Origin: Blautia sp.
GTDB taxonomy: Bacteria > Bacillota > Clostridia > Lachnospirales > Lachnospiraceae
Length of the DNA stretch: 56,229 bases
Assembly: GCA_022764275.1 (NCBI GenBank)
Contig: JALERH010000005.1
Coordinates: 1-56,229, forward strand
Reading direction: 5' to 3'
Shown in pieces: positions 8,153 to 18,998 of this stretch. The notes below the pieces were generated by a model, which saw only the letters and a list, made by a program, of their open reading frames with translations, had not been told where the DNA came from and did no database searches. A program made the position numbers and the translations under genes. Positions within the stretch are counted from its first letter, which is position 1, and every line of letters starts with the position of its first letter.

Positions 8153-9160
8153 TTATTTCCCAAATTCTTCCGCACATTTTTTCATTTTCTGACGGATCGG
8201 CAGGTGATAAGGACACCTGGTCTCGCACTCTCCGCATTCGATGCAGGCAGAAGCCTTTACCGGAAGAGTGGAATAACGGTCTCTCGCCCAGTCTGCCAGA
8301 TTGTACCGTTCCAGATAGCCCGCGAACAGGAATACGCTTGGAATGTTGATTCCCACGCTGCAGGGAGCGCAGTAATTGCAGCGGCGGCAGAAATCCGTGC
8401 CAAGCGTCTGACGGATTTTATCCATCTCTTCCTTTTCCTGCGCCGTAATCGGAGAGGTGTCAGAACATGCCTTTACATTTTCCTCCAGTTCGGAAGTTTC
8501 CGCCATACCCGGAATGACCACGGTAACCCCGGGATTGGAGCAGACATAACGCAGAGCCAGGGCAGCATTTTCAATGGCGCCGCCTGCCAGTGGCTTCATA
8601 TCAATGAAACCGATATTTTTTTCTCTGCACTTTGCGATCAGCTTTTCTCCCTGGTTCTCCACAATGTTATACGGAAACATGATCGTCTCCACCCAGTCCA
8701 GGGAAAGCGCCCGTTCGAATACAGCTGCTGAATGAGCGGTCAGGCCGATATGGCCGATCTTTCCGGCCTTTTTGGCTTCCAGAAGGGCCTCCAGAGCACC
8801 GCCTTCTCCGATAACCGTATCCAGCTGTTCCATACTGGGATTATGTACCTGATATAAGTCAATATAATCCGTGCGCAGATTCTTAAGGCTTGTCTCAATG
8901 TCAGCTGCCATGGCATCCTTTGTACGGGCCATGCTCTTGGTCGCAAGCACAAATTTATCACGGATTCCCTCCAGTCCATAGCCCAGATACTGTTCACTCA
9001 CCGTATAACCTCTGGCGGTATCGATATAATTCACTCCCGCTTCCATCAGCTTTTGCATGAGATTTTTCGTACCTTCGGCATCAATCCTCTGAATGGGAAT
9101 GCCTCCAAAGCCCATTCTTGAGATACGAAGTCCTGTTTTTCCTAATGTCGTATATTCCAT
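8153..9160 (-). CDS. Aldo/keto reductase with C-terminal ferredoxin-type [4Fe-4S] domain
   Basis: 335 residues. Residues 1-250 form an aldo/keto reductase TIM barrel: the DTARGY stretch carries the catalytic Asp and Tyr, KS in LATKS the Lys, and QVHN the His. The C-terminal part has two Cys clusters, CRRCNYCAPCSVG and CIECGECETRCPYHLP, as in bacterial-type ferredoxin domains. Such fused reductases are common in anaerobes and probably couple NAD(P)H or ferredoxin with an unknown carbonyl substrate. ATG 9160 has an AGGAGGTAGG ribosome binding site. It lies just after the efp terminator and no own promoter was identified. Confidence 0.93.
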   Translation of the reverse strand: MEYTTLGKTGLRISRMGFGGIPIQRIDAEGTKNLMQKLMEAGVNYIDTARGYTVSEQYLGYGLEGIRDKFVLATKSMARTKDAMAADIETSLKNLRTDYIDLYQVHNPSMEQLDTVIGEGGALEALLEAKKAGKIGHIGLTAHSAAVFERALSLDWVETIMFPYNIVENQGEKLIAKCREKNIGFIDMKPLAGGAIENAALALRYVCSNPGVTVVIPGMAETSELEENVKACSDTSPITAQEKEEMDKIRQTLGTDFCRRCNYCAPCSVGINIPSVFLFAGYLERYNLADWARDRYSTLPVKASACIECGECETRCPYHLPIRQKMKKCAEEFGK

Positions 9161-9182
9161 ATCCTACCTCCTGTATTCTGTC

Positions 9183-9214
9183 AAAAAAACCTGCAAACGT
9201 ATCGCTTGCAGGTT
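9183..9214 (-). terminator. Terminator after efp
   Basis: A perfect 9-bp stem AACCTGCAA/TTGCAGGTT (9188-9196 and 9206-9214) is followed on the minus strand by a T run (9183-9189). It ends efp transcription upstream of the aldo/keto reductase gene. Confidence 0.88.
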
Positions 9215-9251
9215 TGTCCTTCTTAACACGGTTGAAATAATTCGCCAGACA

Positions 9252-9809
9252 TCAAACTCTGGAGAGATACTCACCTGTTCTGGTGTCAATTTTCAGTTTG
9301 TCGCCTTCGTTTACGAACAGAGGTACCATAACCTGTGCACCAGTCTCAACGATAGCTGGCTTCGTAGCACCCTGTGCGGTATTTCCAGCAAAGCCAGGCT
9401 CTGTCTCAGTAACCAGAAGCTCTACGAATAATGGCGGCTCAATTGCGAATACATTGCCATTATGGGAGCAGATCTTAACCATTTCATTCTCTTTTACAAA
9501 TTTCAGGGAATCGCCAACCTGCTCAGCGGTCAGACCGATCTGATCAAAAGTCTCTACATTCATGAAGTAGAATAAACCGCCGTCATTATACAGATACTGC
9601 ATATCCACACGCTCAATACGTGCAGTCGGGAATTTCTCAGTAGGGCGGAAAGATTTCTCCAGTACTGATCCTGTGATGATATTTTTGTATTTGGTTCTTA
9701 CGAAAGCAGCTCCTTTACCAGGTTTTACATGCTGAAATTCTACAATCTGACATACATTGCCATCAATTTCTACTGTGACGCCGTTTCTGAAATCACCTGC
9801 TGAAATCAT
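9252..9809 (-). CDS. efp: Translation elongation factor P
   Basis: 185 residues, the standard EF-P length with KOW-like N-domain and two OB folds. The ribosomal P-site loop reads KPGKGAAF with Lys32 at its tip, the position modified in many bacteria; no EpmA or EpmB gene is visible in the window. EF-P relieves stalling at polyproline stretches. The ATG is preceded by AAGGAGGAAATAGAAAT. A good promoter overlaps the end of aroK, and a terminator follows at 9183-9214, so efp can be its own transcription unit. Confidence 0.98.
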   Translation of the reverse strand: MISAGDFRNGVTVEIDGNVCQIVEFQHVKPGKGAAFVRTKYKNIITGSVLEKSFRPTEKFPTARIERVDMQYLYNDGGLFYFMNVETFDQIGLTAEQVGDSLKFVKENEMVKICSHNGNVFAIEPPLFVELLVTETEPGFAGNTAQGATKPAIVETGAQVMVPLFVNEGDKLKIDTRTGEYLSRV

Positions 9810-9846
9810 ATTTCTATTTCCTCCTTATTGTGCTTCACTATGGATT

Positions 9847-9875
9847 ATTCTATAATACCTGCGCATATTTTTCAA
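9847..9875 (-). promoter_or_regulatory. efp promoter
   Basis: TTGAAA (9870-9875) and TAGAAT (9847-9852) on the minus strand have a 17-base spacer. The -35 abuts the aroK stop codon at 9876. efp can therefore be transcribed independently of the upstream yqeG-aroK pair. Confidence 0.7.
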
Positions 9876-10397
9876 CTATTTTTTTGTATATGCTTCCAAT
9901 TTTTCCTCAATTTCCTGAATTAAACCGTCAAACGGCTTTACTCCCGTCACAACCTGAATGTCTGCAAATCTGGCATAAACGGGATCACGCTGCTTTAACA
10001 GCTTCTTGATTTTCTCATCCCGGTTCTCCCCTTCCAGGAAAGGACTGGTGCTGTTTCCTTCCAGACGTTTCTTCAGTGTTTCCGCAGAGCCTTTCAGATA
10101 AATGATAGTTCCCAGATTCTTCAGATATTTTTCATTCTGCTCCTGGATCGGCAGCCCTGAACCAAGCGAAATCACTTTGCGCTCCTTATCGTCAATCAGA
10201 GCCTTTACTGCCAGTGTCTCCAGAGCGCGGAAATACGGCTCCCCAAATCTCTGGAAAATATCCTTTACAGACATATCCATTTTTTTGGTGATCGCTCTGT
10301 CAATATCCACAAAAGGCAGTCCCAGATCACCGGACAGACGCTTTCCTACTCGTGTTTTACCTGAACCCATAAATCCTATAATCACGATATGGTTCAT
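9876..10397 (-). CDS. aroK: Shikimate kinase
   Basis: 173 residues. The P-loop GFMGSGKTRVG starts at residue 8, followed by the shikimate-binding FVDID motif, FRALET and SLGSGLP (in place of the more usual GGG), and a lid region with GNSTSPFLEG. It phosphorylates shikimate in the chorismate pathway. Its ATG overlaps the stop of the preceding YqeG-type gene (ATGA), and its ribosome binding site AGAGGAGGGG lies inside that gene, so the two are coupled. Confidence 0.93.
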   Translation of the reverse strand: MNHIVIIGFMGSGKTRVGKRLSGDLGLPFVDIDRAITKKMDMSVKDIFQRFGEPYFRALETLAVKALIDDKERKVISLGSGLPIQEQNEKYLKNLGTIIYLKGSAETLKKRLEGNSTSPFLEGENRDEKIKKLLKQRDPVYARFADIQVVTGVKPFDGLIQEIEEKLEAYTKK

Positions 10398-10900
10398 GTA
10401 TGTTTCCCCTCCTCTTTGGTGTAAAAATACAAAACAATTTTTTCGAGATAACGTTTCAGGACAATCTGGATCTCCTCTTTTGGATTGATCGGCTTTACCA
10501 GGATATTACGCAGACCGGCATTTTTTGCACCGAAAATGTCCGTAAAAAGCTGGTCGCCTATAAAGATGGTACTGTTCACATCCGTCCCCAGAATCTCCAT
10601 CGCTTTCTGATAGCCTTTCACAGACGGCTTGCCTGCCTTCTCAAGGAAATGTGCCCCCACATCCTGTGCAAAGGGCGCCACTCTTTCCTTTTTATTATTG
10701 GAGACCAGGCAGCATCCAAACCCCAGTTCATGCAAATGTGAAAAAAGTGCGATTGCCCGCTCATCCGCCGGTGCACCGTGCGGTACCAGAGTGTTGTCGA
10801 TATCAAACAGGATTCCCCGATATCCTTCCCGGTACAGTCTGTCGTAATCAATTACATATGCAGAATCCAGATATTCATCCGGAAAAAAGAGTTCAAACAT
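10394..10900 (-). CDS. YqeG-family HAD (IIIA) phosphatase
   Basis: 168 residues. The HAD motif I is ILFDIDNTLVPHG (nucleophile and acid Asp), motif II SNN in CLVSNNKKER, motif III Lys in KAGKPSVKG, and motif IV GDQLFTDIFGA. This matches the YqeG/YqeG-like branch, small phosphatases of unsettled substrate found beside shikimate and ribosome-related genes in Firmicutes. It overlaps aroK by 4 bases. ATG 10900 is preceded by AAAGGATGG. Confidence 0.92.
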   Translation of the reverse strand: MFELFFPDEYLDSAYVIDYDRLYREGYRGILFDIDNTLVPHGAPADERAIALFSHLHELGFGCCLVSNNKKERVAPFAQDVGAHFLEKAGKPSVKGYQKAMEILGTDVNSTIFIGDQLFTDIFGAKNAGLRNILVKPINPKEEIQIVLKRYLEKIVLYFYTKEEGKHT

Positions 10901-10963
10901 GCCAAGTCCATCCTTTGTCCTTACGTTTTCTCATCTTTTCCCTTACGGGATCACAGCGCCTGA

Positions 10964-11824
10964 TCAGCTTTTCAGATAGGCCTGCATTTCATCAAAACGA
11001 TCCTTCATCACATCATACCCATGCTGGTAAAAATCTGTCAGTTTCTCAATATTCTGCTCCGTTCTGGAAACAGGCTCCATTTCCGGACGGATTACAAAAA
11101 TATGTCCTTCCCGCTCCCATTTTTCCACCAGTTCCAGAGTACGGTTATAATTCCGGTACCGATTCAGCAGGGTATTCAAAAATGCCGGATATTCTTTAAA
11201 AGCAGCCAGGTAAAGAGCTCTGCTTTTGCCTGGTTTGCTTTTACGGTATCCCTTCTGTCTGGTGAGGATCACCACGTCCTTGCGATAACCTTTTTCCATG
11301 GCATGGATGATCGGGATGGAGTCAGCGATTCCTCCATCCAGGCATGGTTCCCCGTCCACGGTCACCATGTCACTGGCTACGGGAATACTTGACGACGCCC
11401 GGCAGATTGCCAGAAGCCTGTCTTTATCGTTTTTTTCGGACAGATACTGTGCCTCTCCTGTCAGGCAGTTCGTCACCACCATTTCGCAGTCTGCATCCGA
11501 CTGAAAATAAGTCTCAAAATCAAATGGAAATATTTCGTTCGGATACTTGTCAAATATCATATCCATGTCAAACAAACGGCCTTTTCTCAGAGCATCCCTG
11601 GTCGCAATGTAACGATTCTTCTTTTCCTGTACGATCATACAGTTTCTGGTTCTCTCCGGCTGTCTTGAAAGATAATCCATGGCATTGCACGCTCCCGCAG
11701 AAACACCGATCACATAGGAAAACATTTCATCTTTCTCCAGCAGGAAATCCAGGGCTCCGGCAGTAAATACACCCCGGTTTCCTCCGCCCTCCAAAACCAG
11801 GGCCGCCTGATTCATTTCTGTCAT
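10964..11824 (-). CDS. Patatin-like phospholipase/acyl hydrolase
   Basis: 286 residues. The patatin oxyanion loop VLEGGGNRG at about residues 10-18 and the nucleophile elbow GVSAG (Ser in the Ser-Asp dyad) are followed by the Asp in CLDGGIADSIP. No signal peptide or membrane helix is visible, so it acts in the cytosol or at the membrane face, probably on phospholipid acyl chains; the substrate is unknown. An alternative start three codons in (MNQAAL) is possible because the ribosome binding site is weak. It lies 17 bases after citrate synthase on the same strand. Confidence 0.9.
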   Translation of the reverse strand: MTEMNQAALVLEGGGNRGVFTAGALDFLLEKDEMFSYVIGVSAGACNAMDYLSRQPERTRNCMIVQEKKNRYIATRDALRKGRLFDMDMIFDKYPNEIFPFDFETYFQSDADCEMVVTNCLTGEAQYLSEKNDKDRLLAICRASSSIPVASDMVTVDGEPCLDGGIADSIPIIHAMEKGYRKDVVILTRQKGYRKSKPGKSRALYLAAFKEYPAFLNTLLNRYRNYNRTLELVEKWEREGHIFVIRPEMEPVSRTEQNIEKLTDFYQHGYDVMKDRFDEMQAYLKS

Positions 11825-11841
11825 TCTCTCACTTGCCTTTC

Positions 11842-13212
11842 TTACTGACGTTTGCGTTCACTAAGCGGAACATATACTGCCGGCTCAAGAACATTCTTAT
11901 AAGCCGGACGGATGATCTTATCGGTATTGATCAGCTCCTCCATACGATGTGCACTCCAGCCCACAATACGGGCAACCGCAAACATAGGGGTATAAAGCTC
12001 AAGCGGCAGATCCAGCATACTGTACACAAAGCCGCTGTAGAAGTCCACATTTGCGCTGACACCCTTGTAGATATGGCGCTCCTCGGCAATGACCTCCGGA
12101 GCCATTTTTTCAACCATGGAATAGAGACGGTAATCCTTCATTCTGCCCTTTTCCCGCGCAAGCATCTCCACAAAGCTTTTCAAAACCTCCGCTCTCGGGT
12201 CAGAAACAGAATAGATGGCGTGTCCCATACCATAAATAAGCCCCCTGCGGTCAAATGCCTCTTTATGGAGAAGTTTCTTCAGATACTCTCTTACCTCATC
12301 CTCATCTTCCGTATCTTTCACATTTTTCTTCATATCCTGGAACATGCTCACCACTTTGATATTTGCGCCGCCATGCTTCGGTCCCTTCAGGGAACCAAGG
12401 GCTGCCGCAATGGCAGAATAAGTATCTGTTCCTGAAGAAGATACCACATGCGTGGTAAAAGTAGAGTTATTTCCACCGCCATGCTCCATATGGAGGATCA
12501 ATGCCAGATCCAGGATCTTCGCCTCCAGATGTGAATATTTTTTATCCGGACGAAGGAGTCTTAAAATATTCTCCGCAGTGGACAATTCCTTTTTCGGACG
12601 GTGGATATACAGGCTCTTTCCACCCACATAGTGGTTGTATGCCTGATAACCGTACACCGACAGAAGCGGAAATACACTGATAAGATTCAGACACTGCCGC
12701 AGCACATTCGGCAGGGAAATATCATCCGGGTTTTTGTCATAGCAATAAAGCGTCAGCACACTTCTGGAAAGCGCATTCATAATGTCTTTTGACGGTGCCT
12801 TCATAATTACATCCCGGACAAAGTTGGTAGGCAAAGACCTCTGATTTGCAAGAAGTCTTGAAAACTGCTCCAGCTCTTCTTTATCGGGAAGCTCCCCGAA
12901 AAGCAAAAGGTAGGTTGTCTCCTCAAAGCCAAAACGGTCATCATTGATAAAGCCCTTCGTCAGTTCCTTAATATCATATCCGCGGTAGGAAAGGCTGCCC
13001 GCACAGGGAACCTCTTTTCCATCTGCTACTTTTACTGCGTTTACATTGGAAACCTGGGTCAGACCTGCCAGAACACCTTTTCCATTCACATCACGCAGCC
13101 CGCGCTTCACATCATATTTTCCGTAAAGTGATAAATCGAGACTGGAATGCTCCTTACAGATATCTGTCAGGTTCTCTATCTCCGGTGTTACCTTCATGTT
13201 AAATCCTGTCAT
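11842..13212 (-). CDS. Citrate synthase (citrate/2-methylcitrate synthase family)
   Basis: 456 residues. The family is recognised by EHGGGNNST (His244), GPKHGGAN (His280) and GMGHAIYSVSDPR (His331, Asp338), the residues that bind and act on oxaloacetate and acetyl-CoA. The N-terminal region of about 60 residues before the catalytic fold is longer than in typical dimeric enzymes and fits the Clostridia type. In an organism of this kind the enzyme probably feeds 2-oxoglutarate and glutamate synthesis rather than a full cycle, which would suit the nearby glutamate dehydrogenase and transaminase. The ATG is preceded by AAAGGGG. Confidence 0.93.
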   Translation of the reverse strand: MTGFNMKVTPEIENLTDICKEHSSLDLSLYGKYDVKRGLRDVNGKGVLAGLTQVSNVNAVKVADGKEVPCAGSLSYRGYDIKELTKGFINDDRFGFEETTYLLLFGELPDKEELEQFSRLLANQRSLPTNFVRDVIMKAPSKDIMNALSRSVLTLYCYDKNPDDISLPNVLRQCLNLISVFPLLSVYGYQAYNHYVGGKSLYIHRPKKELSTAENILRLLRPDKKYSHLEAKILDLALILHMEHGGGNNSTFTTHVVSSSGTDTYSAIAAALGSLKGPKHGGANIKVVSMFQDMKKNVKDTEDEDEVREYLKKLLHKEAFDRRGLIYGMGHAIYSVSDPRAEVLKSFVEMLAREKGRMKDYRLYSMVEKMAPEVIAEERHIYKGVSANVDFYSGFVYSMLDLPLELYTPMFAVARIVGWSAHRMEELINTDKIIRPAYKNVLEPAVYVPLSERKRQ

Positions 13213-13312
13213 AAAACAATCCCCTTTCTTTTTTCAGCTCTCCGATAATGTTATCCTCCTTATCCCTCTCTTGGATATTTTTTACAGTCAGTCAATCGTT
13301 GGCCGATAATTT

Positions 13313-13321
13313 ATTATAGCA
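13313..13321 (-). promoter_or_regulatory. Citrate synthase promoter (extended -10)
   Basis: TGCTATAAT on the minus strand is a perfect extended -10 element about 100 bases upstream of the citrate synthase start. No good -35 is seen at 16-18 bases, which extended -10 promoters tolerate. The roughly 95-base leader contains a second GGAGG-like sequence but no clear riboswitch. Confidence 0.55.
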
Positions 13322-13370
13322 TTAAATCTTTCTCAGGTCTATATCCGAATTTCCCGCAGGATCGCGGAAA

Positions 13371-14588
13371 CTATTTCTGCCTGTATGAAGCAAGGAAATC
13401 GCCCAGTCTGGTGGCTGCGATTTCAAGCTGCCGCTTGTCAGGCAGATAAACAACGCGGAAATGATCCGGTTTTCCCCAGTTAAAGCCCTTGCCAGGCACC
13501 AGAAGCACCTGTTTTTCATGAAGGAAGTCCAGCGCAAACTGTTCGTCATCCACAATACCGAATTTCTCTGTATCGATCTTCGGGAAAATATAAAAGGCTG
13601 CCTTCGGTTTCACCGCTGTAATACCAGGAATGTCTGTCAGTGCTTTGTAAATATAGTCTCGCTGCTCGTAAACCCTGCCGCCCGGCTGGATATACTCATT
13701 CACACTCTGATACCCTCCCAGGGCTGTCTGTACAATGGACTGTGCCGGAACATTGGAGCAAAGGCGCATGGAAGAAAGCATGTTCAGCCCTTCTATGTAT
13801 CCCTTTGCCTTGTGCTTTGCGCCGCTTAAGATCATCCAGCCAATTCGGAATCCGGCGATCATATGGGACTTGGAAAGCCCGGAAAAGGTCACACAAAACA
13901 GATCCGGAGCAAGGGATGCAATGGAAGTATGTTCGTATCCGTCCATAACAAGCCGGTCATAAATCTCATCAGAAAAGATGATCAGTTCATGTTCTCTTGC
14001 CACCTGTACGATCTGCTCCAGTACTTCTTTTGGATAGACTGCTCCTGTAGGATTGTTCGGATTGATGATGACGATCGCTTTTGTCCTGTCTGTGATCTTG
14101 CTGCGGATGTCGTCAATATCCGGATACCATTCAGACTGTTCGTCACAGATATAATGAACCGGCGTTCCGCCTGCCAGAGTAGCCGTAGCGGTCCACAGAG
14201 GATAATCCGGAGAAGGGATCAGGATTTCGTCCCCGTTATTCAAAAGAGCCTGCATACACAGATTGATCAGCTCACTGACACCGTTTCCCGTATAGATATC
14301 GCTCATGGTTACATTGGGAATTTTTTTCAGCTGAGAATACTGCATGATGGCTTTTCTTGCGGAAAAAATTCCTTTGGAATCCGAATATCCCTGCGAGGTA
14401 CGGATATTGCTCAGCATATCCAGAATTACCTCCTGCGGTGCAGAGAATCCGAATGGATATGGATTTCCGATATTCAGCTTCAGAATTTCCATGCCGTCCT
14501 CTTCCATTCTCGCGGCCTCGTCTACGACCGGTCCCCTGACATCATATAATACATTGTCCAGTTTGCTGGATTTCTCAAACGTTCTCAT
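13371..14588 (-). CDS. alaA: Alanine-type aminotransferase (AlaA family)
   Basis: 405 residues from ATG 14586-14588, which has GATGAGGAGTG upstream; the frame extends 15 codons further without a ribosome binding site. The N-terminus EKSSKLDNVLYDVRGPV and the stretches LNIGNP, YTGNGVSELI, SPDYPLWTA, INPNNPTGAV and SDEIYD run in parallel with E. coli AlaA, and the PLP lysine is Lys240 in SGLSKS. The fold-type I enzyme exchanges pyruvate and glutamate with alanine and 2-oxoglutarate. It is divergently placed to glutamate dehydrogenase, which would supply or use the glutamate. Confidence 0.9.
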   Translation of the reverse strand: MRTFEKSSKLDNVLYDVRGPVVDEAARMEEDGMEILKLNIGNPYPFGFSAPQEVILDMLSNIRTSQGYSDSKGIFSARKAIMQYSQLKKIPNVTMSDIYTGNGVSELINLCMQALLNNGDEILIPSPDYPLWTATATLAGGTPVHYICDEQSEWYPDIDDIRSKITDRTKAIVIINPNNPTGAVYPKEVLEQIVQVAREHELIIFSDEIYDRLVMDGYEHTSIASLAPDLFCVTFSGLSKSHMIAGFRIGWMILSGAKHKAKGYIEGLNMLSSMRLCSNVPAQSIVQTALGGYQSVNEYIQPGGRVYEQRDYIYKALTDIPGITAVKPKAAFYIFPKIDTEKFGIVDDEQFALDFLHEKQVLLVPGKGFNWGKPDHFRVVYLPDKRQLEIAATRLGDFLASYRQK

Positions 14589-14646
14589 GAAACTATCACT
14601 CCTCATCTTTTTTCTGTTTTTGCCATTCGGCACACGTATTCTTTAT

Positions 14647-14675
14647 ATAATCTCATATTTGCCTGTTTTTCGCAA
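14647..14675 (-). promoter_or_regulatory. Putative alaA promoter
   Basis: TTGCGA (14670-14675) and GATTAT (14647-14652) on the minus strand are 17 bases apart in the divergent alaA/gdhA region. The -10 is imperfect, and overlapping TATATA offers alternatives. An inverted repeat CGCAG-N14-CTGCG (14682-14705) lies just upstream between the two divergent promoters. Confidence 0.45.
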
Positions 14676-14734
14676 GCCCTCCGCAGAATTAAAAAAAATC
14701 CTGCGATACTCTTTTCTTTTTTAATACTTTAGTG

Positions 14735-14740
14735 TATAAT
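14735..14740 (+). promoter_or_regulatory. gdhA -10 element
   Basis: A perfect TATAAT lies 45 bases before the gdhA start. The -35 region (TTTTCT) is poor, which suggests an activator or another compensating feature. The ribosome binding site AGGAGG at 14771-14776 fixes the ATG at 14785. Confidence 0.6.
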
Positions 14741-14742
14741 AG

Positions 14743-16119
<1,377 letters not shown>

Positions 16120-16130
16120 AACGCATTCAA

Positions 16131-16165
16131 AAAACAGCCCCGAATTTACGGGGCTGTTTTTTTTG
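16131..16165 (+). terminator. gdhA terminator
   Basis: A perfect 12-bp stem AAAACAGCCCCG/CGGGGCTGTTTT (16131-16142 and 16149-16160) has a 6-base loop and a following T run. It can also serve the minus-strand permease gene, which ends at 16176. Confidence 0.93.
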
Positions 16166-16175
16166 CTCTCAAATT

Positions 16176-17360
16176 CTATTTTGCAATAAAGGATTTTCTC
16201 TTACTTACAACATCAAAGATAACAGCAGCCAGCAGAACGGCGCCTTTTACAACCTTCTGCATATTCTGGTCTGTACCCATGATACTCATACCCTGGTTGA
16301 TGATACCCATCAGAACAGCACCTACAATAACGCCCGGAACTGTACCTGTTCCACCATAAGCGGAAGCACCGCCGATAAAACAGGAACCGATGGCATCCAT
16401 CTCATAGTTCTGACCATATGTAGGCTGTGCGGAAGTCATACGTGCTACCGTCAGAAGACCTGCAAGAGCTGCCAGAAAGCCCATGTTTGTGTATGCGATA
16501 AAGTATACTTTATTCGTATCGATACCGGAAAGTTTTGTTGCCTTTTCATTTCCGCCAACTGCATAGAAATAACGTCCAACCGTTGTTTTGCTGGTCAGAT
16601 AGCCATAGACAAGAACCACTATCAGGACCCATACAAGAGAGGTAGGAATGCCTTTGTACTGAGCAAGCTTAATGCATACTGCCATTACAACGATCACGAT
16701 GATTGCCATTTTTGCAAACATGGCACCGGCACTTCCGGTTTCATATCCATTTTTCCTGCGGTTTAAATACCCGCGCATGGTAACGGCCACAAAAATCACA
16801 CAGGCGATCACGCCTACTGCAAGCGCAACTCTGTTCAGGCCTTCTCCGCCGCCAAGGAAGTCCGGAATATAGCAGTTTGCACCGCCGCCGAAAATCTTGA
16901 TAAAGGTTTCGGATTTGATAGGAAGTGTTTTTCCTTTCAGAGCAACGTTTGACAGACCTCTAAACATCAGCATGCCTGCCAGCGTCACGATAAACGGAGG
17001 AATACGTACATAAGCGATCCAGAAAGCCTGCCATGCTCCAATCAGAGCACCGATCAGCAGTGCCAGAATGATCGCTACACCATCCGGCAGCCCCAGTGTT
17101 TCCATAAAAATGCCGCACATAGCACCTACAAAACACACCACGGATCCAACGGAAAGGTCGATGTTTCCTCCCGTCAGGATACACAGAAGCATACCGGTTG
17201 CAAGTACAAACACATATGCGTTCTGTGAGATCAGGTTGTTAATATTCTGCGGGTACAGAATCTTGCCCTGGGTTCCCCATGTAAAAAACAGTGTGACCAG
17301 AACCAGAACAATTATCATTGTATATTTTTGAAATCCGGCTTTTAACTTTGTTTTATCCAT
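16176..17360 (-). CDS. mmsB: Monosaccharide ABC transporter permease (MmsB/GguB-like)
   Basis: 394 residues with about 10 membrane helices, in the BPD_transp_2 family with XylH, RbsC and MglC. The larger size and an internal hydrophilic region fit the multiple-monosaccharide (MmsB/GguB) branch. GGNIDLSVGS, GG.SAYGGTGTVPGV and MGIINQGMS are family stretches. It forms the membrane channel for sugars delivered by the binding protein. ATG 17360 has AAAGGAGAG upstream and lies 3 bases after the ATPase stop. Confidence 0.92.
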   Translation of the reverse strand: MDKTKLKAGFQKYTMIIVLVLVTLFFTWGTQGKILYPQNINNLISQNAYVFVLATGMLLCILTGGNIDLSVGSVVCFVGAMCGIFMETLGLPDGVAIILALLIGALIGAWQAFWIAYVRIPPFIVTLAGMLMFRGLSNVALKGKTLPIKSETFIKIFGGGANCYIPDFLGGGEGLNRVALAVGVIACVIFVAVTMRGYLNRRKNGYETGSAGAMFAKMAIIVIVVMAVCIKLAQYKGIPTSLVWVLIVVLVYGYLTSKTTVGRYFYAVGGNEKATKLSGIDTNKVYFIAYTNMGFLAALAGLLTVARMTSAQPTYGQNYEMDAIGSCFIGGASAYGGTGTVPGVIVGAVLMGIINQGMSIMGTDQNMQKVVKGAVLLAAVIFDVVSKRKSFIAK

Positions 17361-17363
17361 TAC

Positions 17364-18902
17364 TTACTCTCCTTTGCTTGACTTCAGAATACATGCCATG
17401 ATCTTTTCCTGAGAAGCCTCTTCGGAACTTAATTCTCCCGCAATCCTACCTTCATTCATAATGTAGATACGGTCTGACATTCCCAGAACTTCCGGAAGCT
17501 CGGAGGAAATCATGATCACCGATTTTCCTGCTGCCACCAGATCATTGATGATACAGTAAATCTCATATTTGGCACCAACATCAATACCTCTTGTCGGTTC
17601 ATCCAGGATCAGAATATCCGGATCTGCAAACATCCATTTTGCAAGCAGTACTTTCTGTTGGTTTCCACCGCTTAAGTTTCCAACATTCTGCTCCACACTT
17701 GGGCATTTTGTTCTCAGTTTTTCTTTGTATTCCACCGCCACTGCATACTCTTTATCCGGGTCAATGACGCCTCTGCTGCTGACGCCCTTCAGATTTGCAA
17801 GAGTGGTATTGATCTTGATCGGATTGCTCAAAATCAGTCCGTCTCCCTTACGGTCTTCTGTCACATAGGCAAGCTTATGCTCGATGGCATCACGGGCACT
17901 TTTCAGATGGACTTCTTTCCCGTTTAAAAGAAGCGTTCCGCTGATATTGCTGCCATAGCTCTTTCCAAAAATGCTCATGGCCAGCTCCGTACGTCCGGCA
18001 CCCATCAGGCCGGAAATGCCTACAACTTCCCCTTTTCGCACGTTAATGGACACATTATCCACCACTTTCCGTTCTGAATACAGCGGATGATATACGGTCC
18101 AGTTTTTCACTTCCATATTGACTTCCCCGATCTTCACGCCGTGGCGTTTCGGGAAACGGTCTGCGATCTCACGTCCAACCATGCCTTTGATGATGCGGTC
18201 CTCTGAAAAATCGTCGATTCCCTTTGTCAGAGTTTCAATCGTGGAGCCGTCACGGATGACTGTGATCTTATCTGCAACATACGCAACCTCGTTTAATTTA
18301 TGAGTGATAATGATACAGGTCAGACCTTCCTTTTTCAACTTCAGCAGCAGGTCAAGAAGCGCTTTGGAGTCGGATTCATTCAGAGAAGAGGTCGGCTCAT
18401 CAAGAATCAGCAGCTTTGCATTTTTAGCAAGCGCCTTTGCGATTTCCACAAGCTGCTGTTTTCCTACACCGATATCCTTGATCAGCGTTCTCGTAGAATC
18501 AGCAAGTCCTACCTGTTTTGTATATTTTTCAGCCATTCCATAGGTCTGATCCCAGTTGATAGCAAATTTTTTTCCCCGTTCATTTCCAAGGAACATATTT
18601 TCTCCGATGGTCATATACGGAATCAGAGCAAGTTCCTGATGGATGATAACAATCCCTTTTGCTTCACTGTCCTTGATGTCATGGAAGCTGCACACTTCAC
18701 CATTGTAGATAATGTCTCCTTCGTAGCTTCCATAGGGATAGACACCTGAAAGCACATTCATCAGGGTTGATTTTCCGGCACCATTCTCACCTACAAGTGC
18801 ATGAATCTCTCCTTCTTCCACCTGAAGGTTTACATTGTCAAGTGCCTTTACACCAGGGAATGTTTTGGTGATATTCTTCATTTCCAACAGTATCTTTGCC
18901 AA
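17364..18902 (-). CDS. mmsA: Monosaccharide ABC transporter ATPase, two nucleotide-binding domains (MmsA/GguA-like)
   Basis: 512 residues with tandem ABC domains. The first has Walker [10 protein letters not shown] and Walker [13 protein letters not shown]. The second has a degenerate Walker A region (GLMGAGRTE), signature LSGGNQQK and Walker [15 protein letters not shown]. This is the RbsA/XylG/MglA layout, with the second site not fully canonical as usual in that family. The start is probably TTG 18902, as AGGAGGGAG lies seven bases upstream; an ATG seven codons later lacks a comparable site. It energises uptake through the permease encoded next. Confidence 0.94.
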   Translation of the reverse strand: MAKILLEMKNITKTFPGVKALDNVNLQVEEGEIHALVGENGAGKSTLMNVLSGVYPYGSYEGDIIYNGEVCSFHDIKDSEAKGIVIIHQELALIPYMTIGENMFLGNERGKKFAINWDQTYGMAEKYTKQVGLADSTRTLIKDIGVGKQQLVEIAKALAKNAKLLILDEPTSSLNESDSKALLDLLLKLKKEGLTCIIITHKLNEVAYVADKITVIRDGSTIETLTKGIDDFSEDRIIKGMVGREIADRFPKRHGVKIGEVNMEVKNWTVYHPLYSERKVVDNVSINVRKGEVVGISGLMGAGRTELAMSIFGKSYGSNISGTLLLNGKEVHLKSARDAIEHKLAYVTEDRKGDGLILSNPIKINTTLANLKGVSSRGVIDPDKEYAVAVEYKEKLRTKCPSVEQNVGNLSGGNQQKVLLAKWMFADPDILILDEPTRGIDVGAKYEIYCIINDLVAAGKSVIMISSELPEVLGMSDRIYIMNEGRIAGELSSEEASQEKIMACILKSSKGE

Positions 18903-18938
18903 AATTTCTCCCTCCTAACAGAATAAAGTGTCATAGAA

Positions 18939-18966
18939 ACAGGCGGGCGTTCGCCCGCCCGCCTGT
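18939..18966 (-). other. GC-rich hairpin between binding-protein and ATPase genes
   Basis: A perfect 11-bp stem ACAGGCGGGCG/CGCCCGCCTGT (18939-18949 and 18956-18966) has a 6-base loop and no T run on the minus strand. It lies in the 96-base gap between the two genes. Such hairpins often protect the 3' end of the upstream message so that binding protein exceeds the transporter subunits. Confidence 0.75.
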
Positions 18967-18998
18967 TCTGAACATATGCATTCACCGAGTGATTTTAA

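Noticed and set aside
14722-14740. Shared ATACTTTAGT sequence between the gdhA and his promoters as a common operator
   Set aside because: The 10-base match is only a half-site; the palindromic second half present at the his promoter is missing at gdhA.
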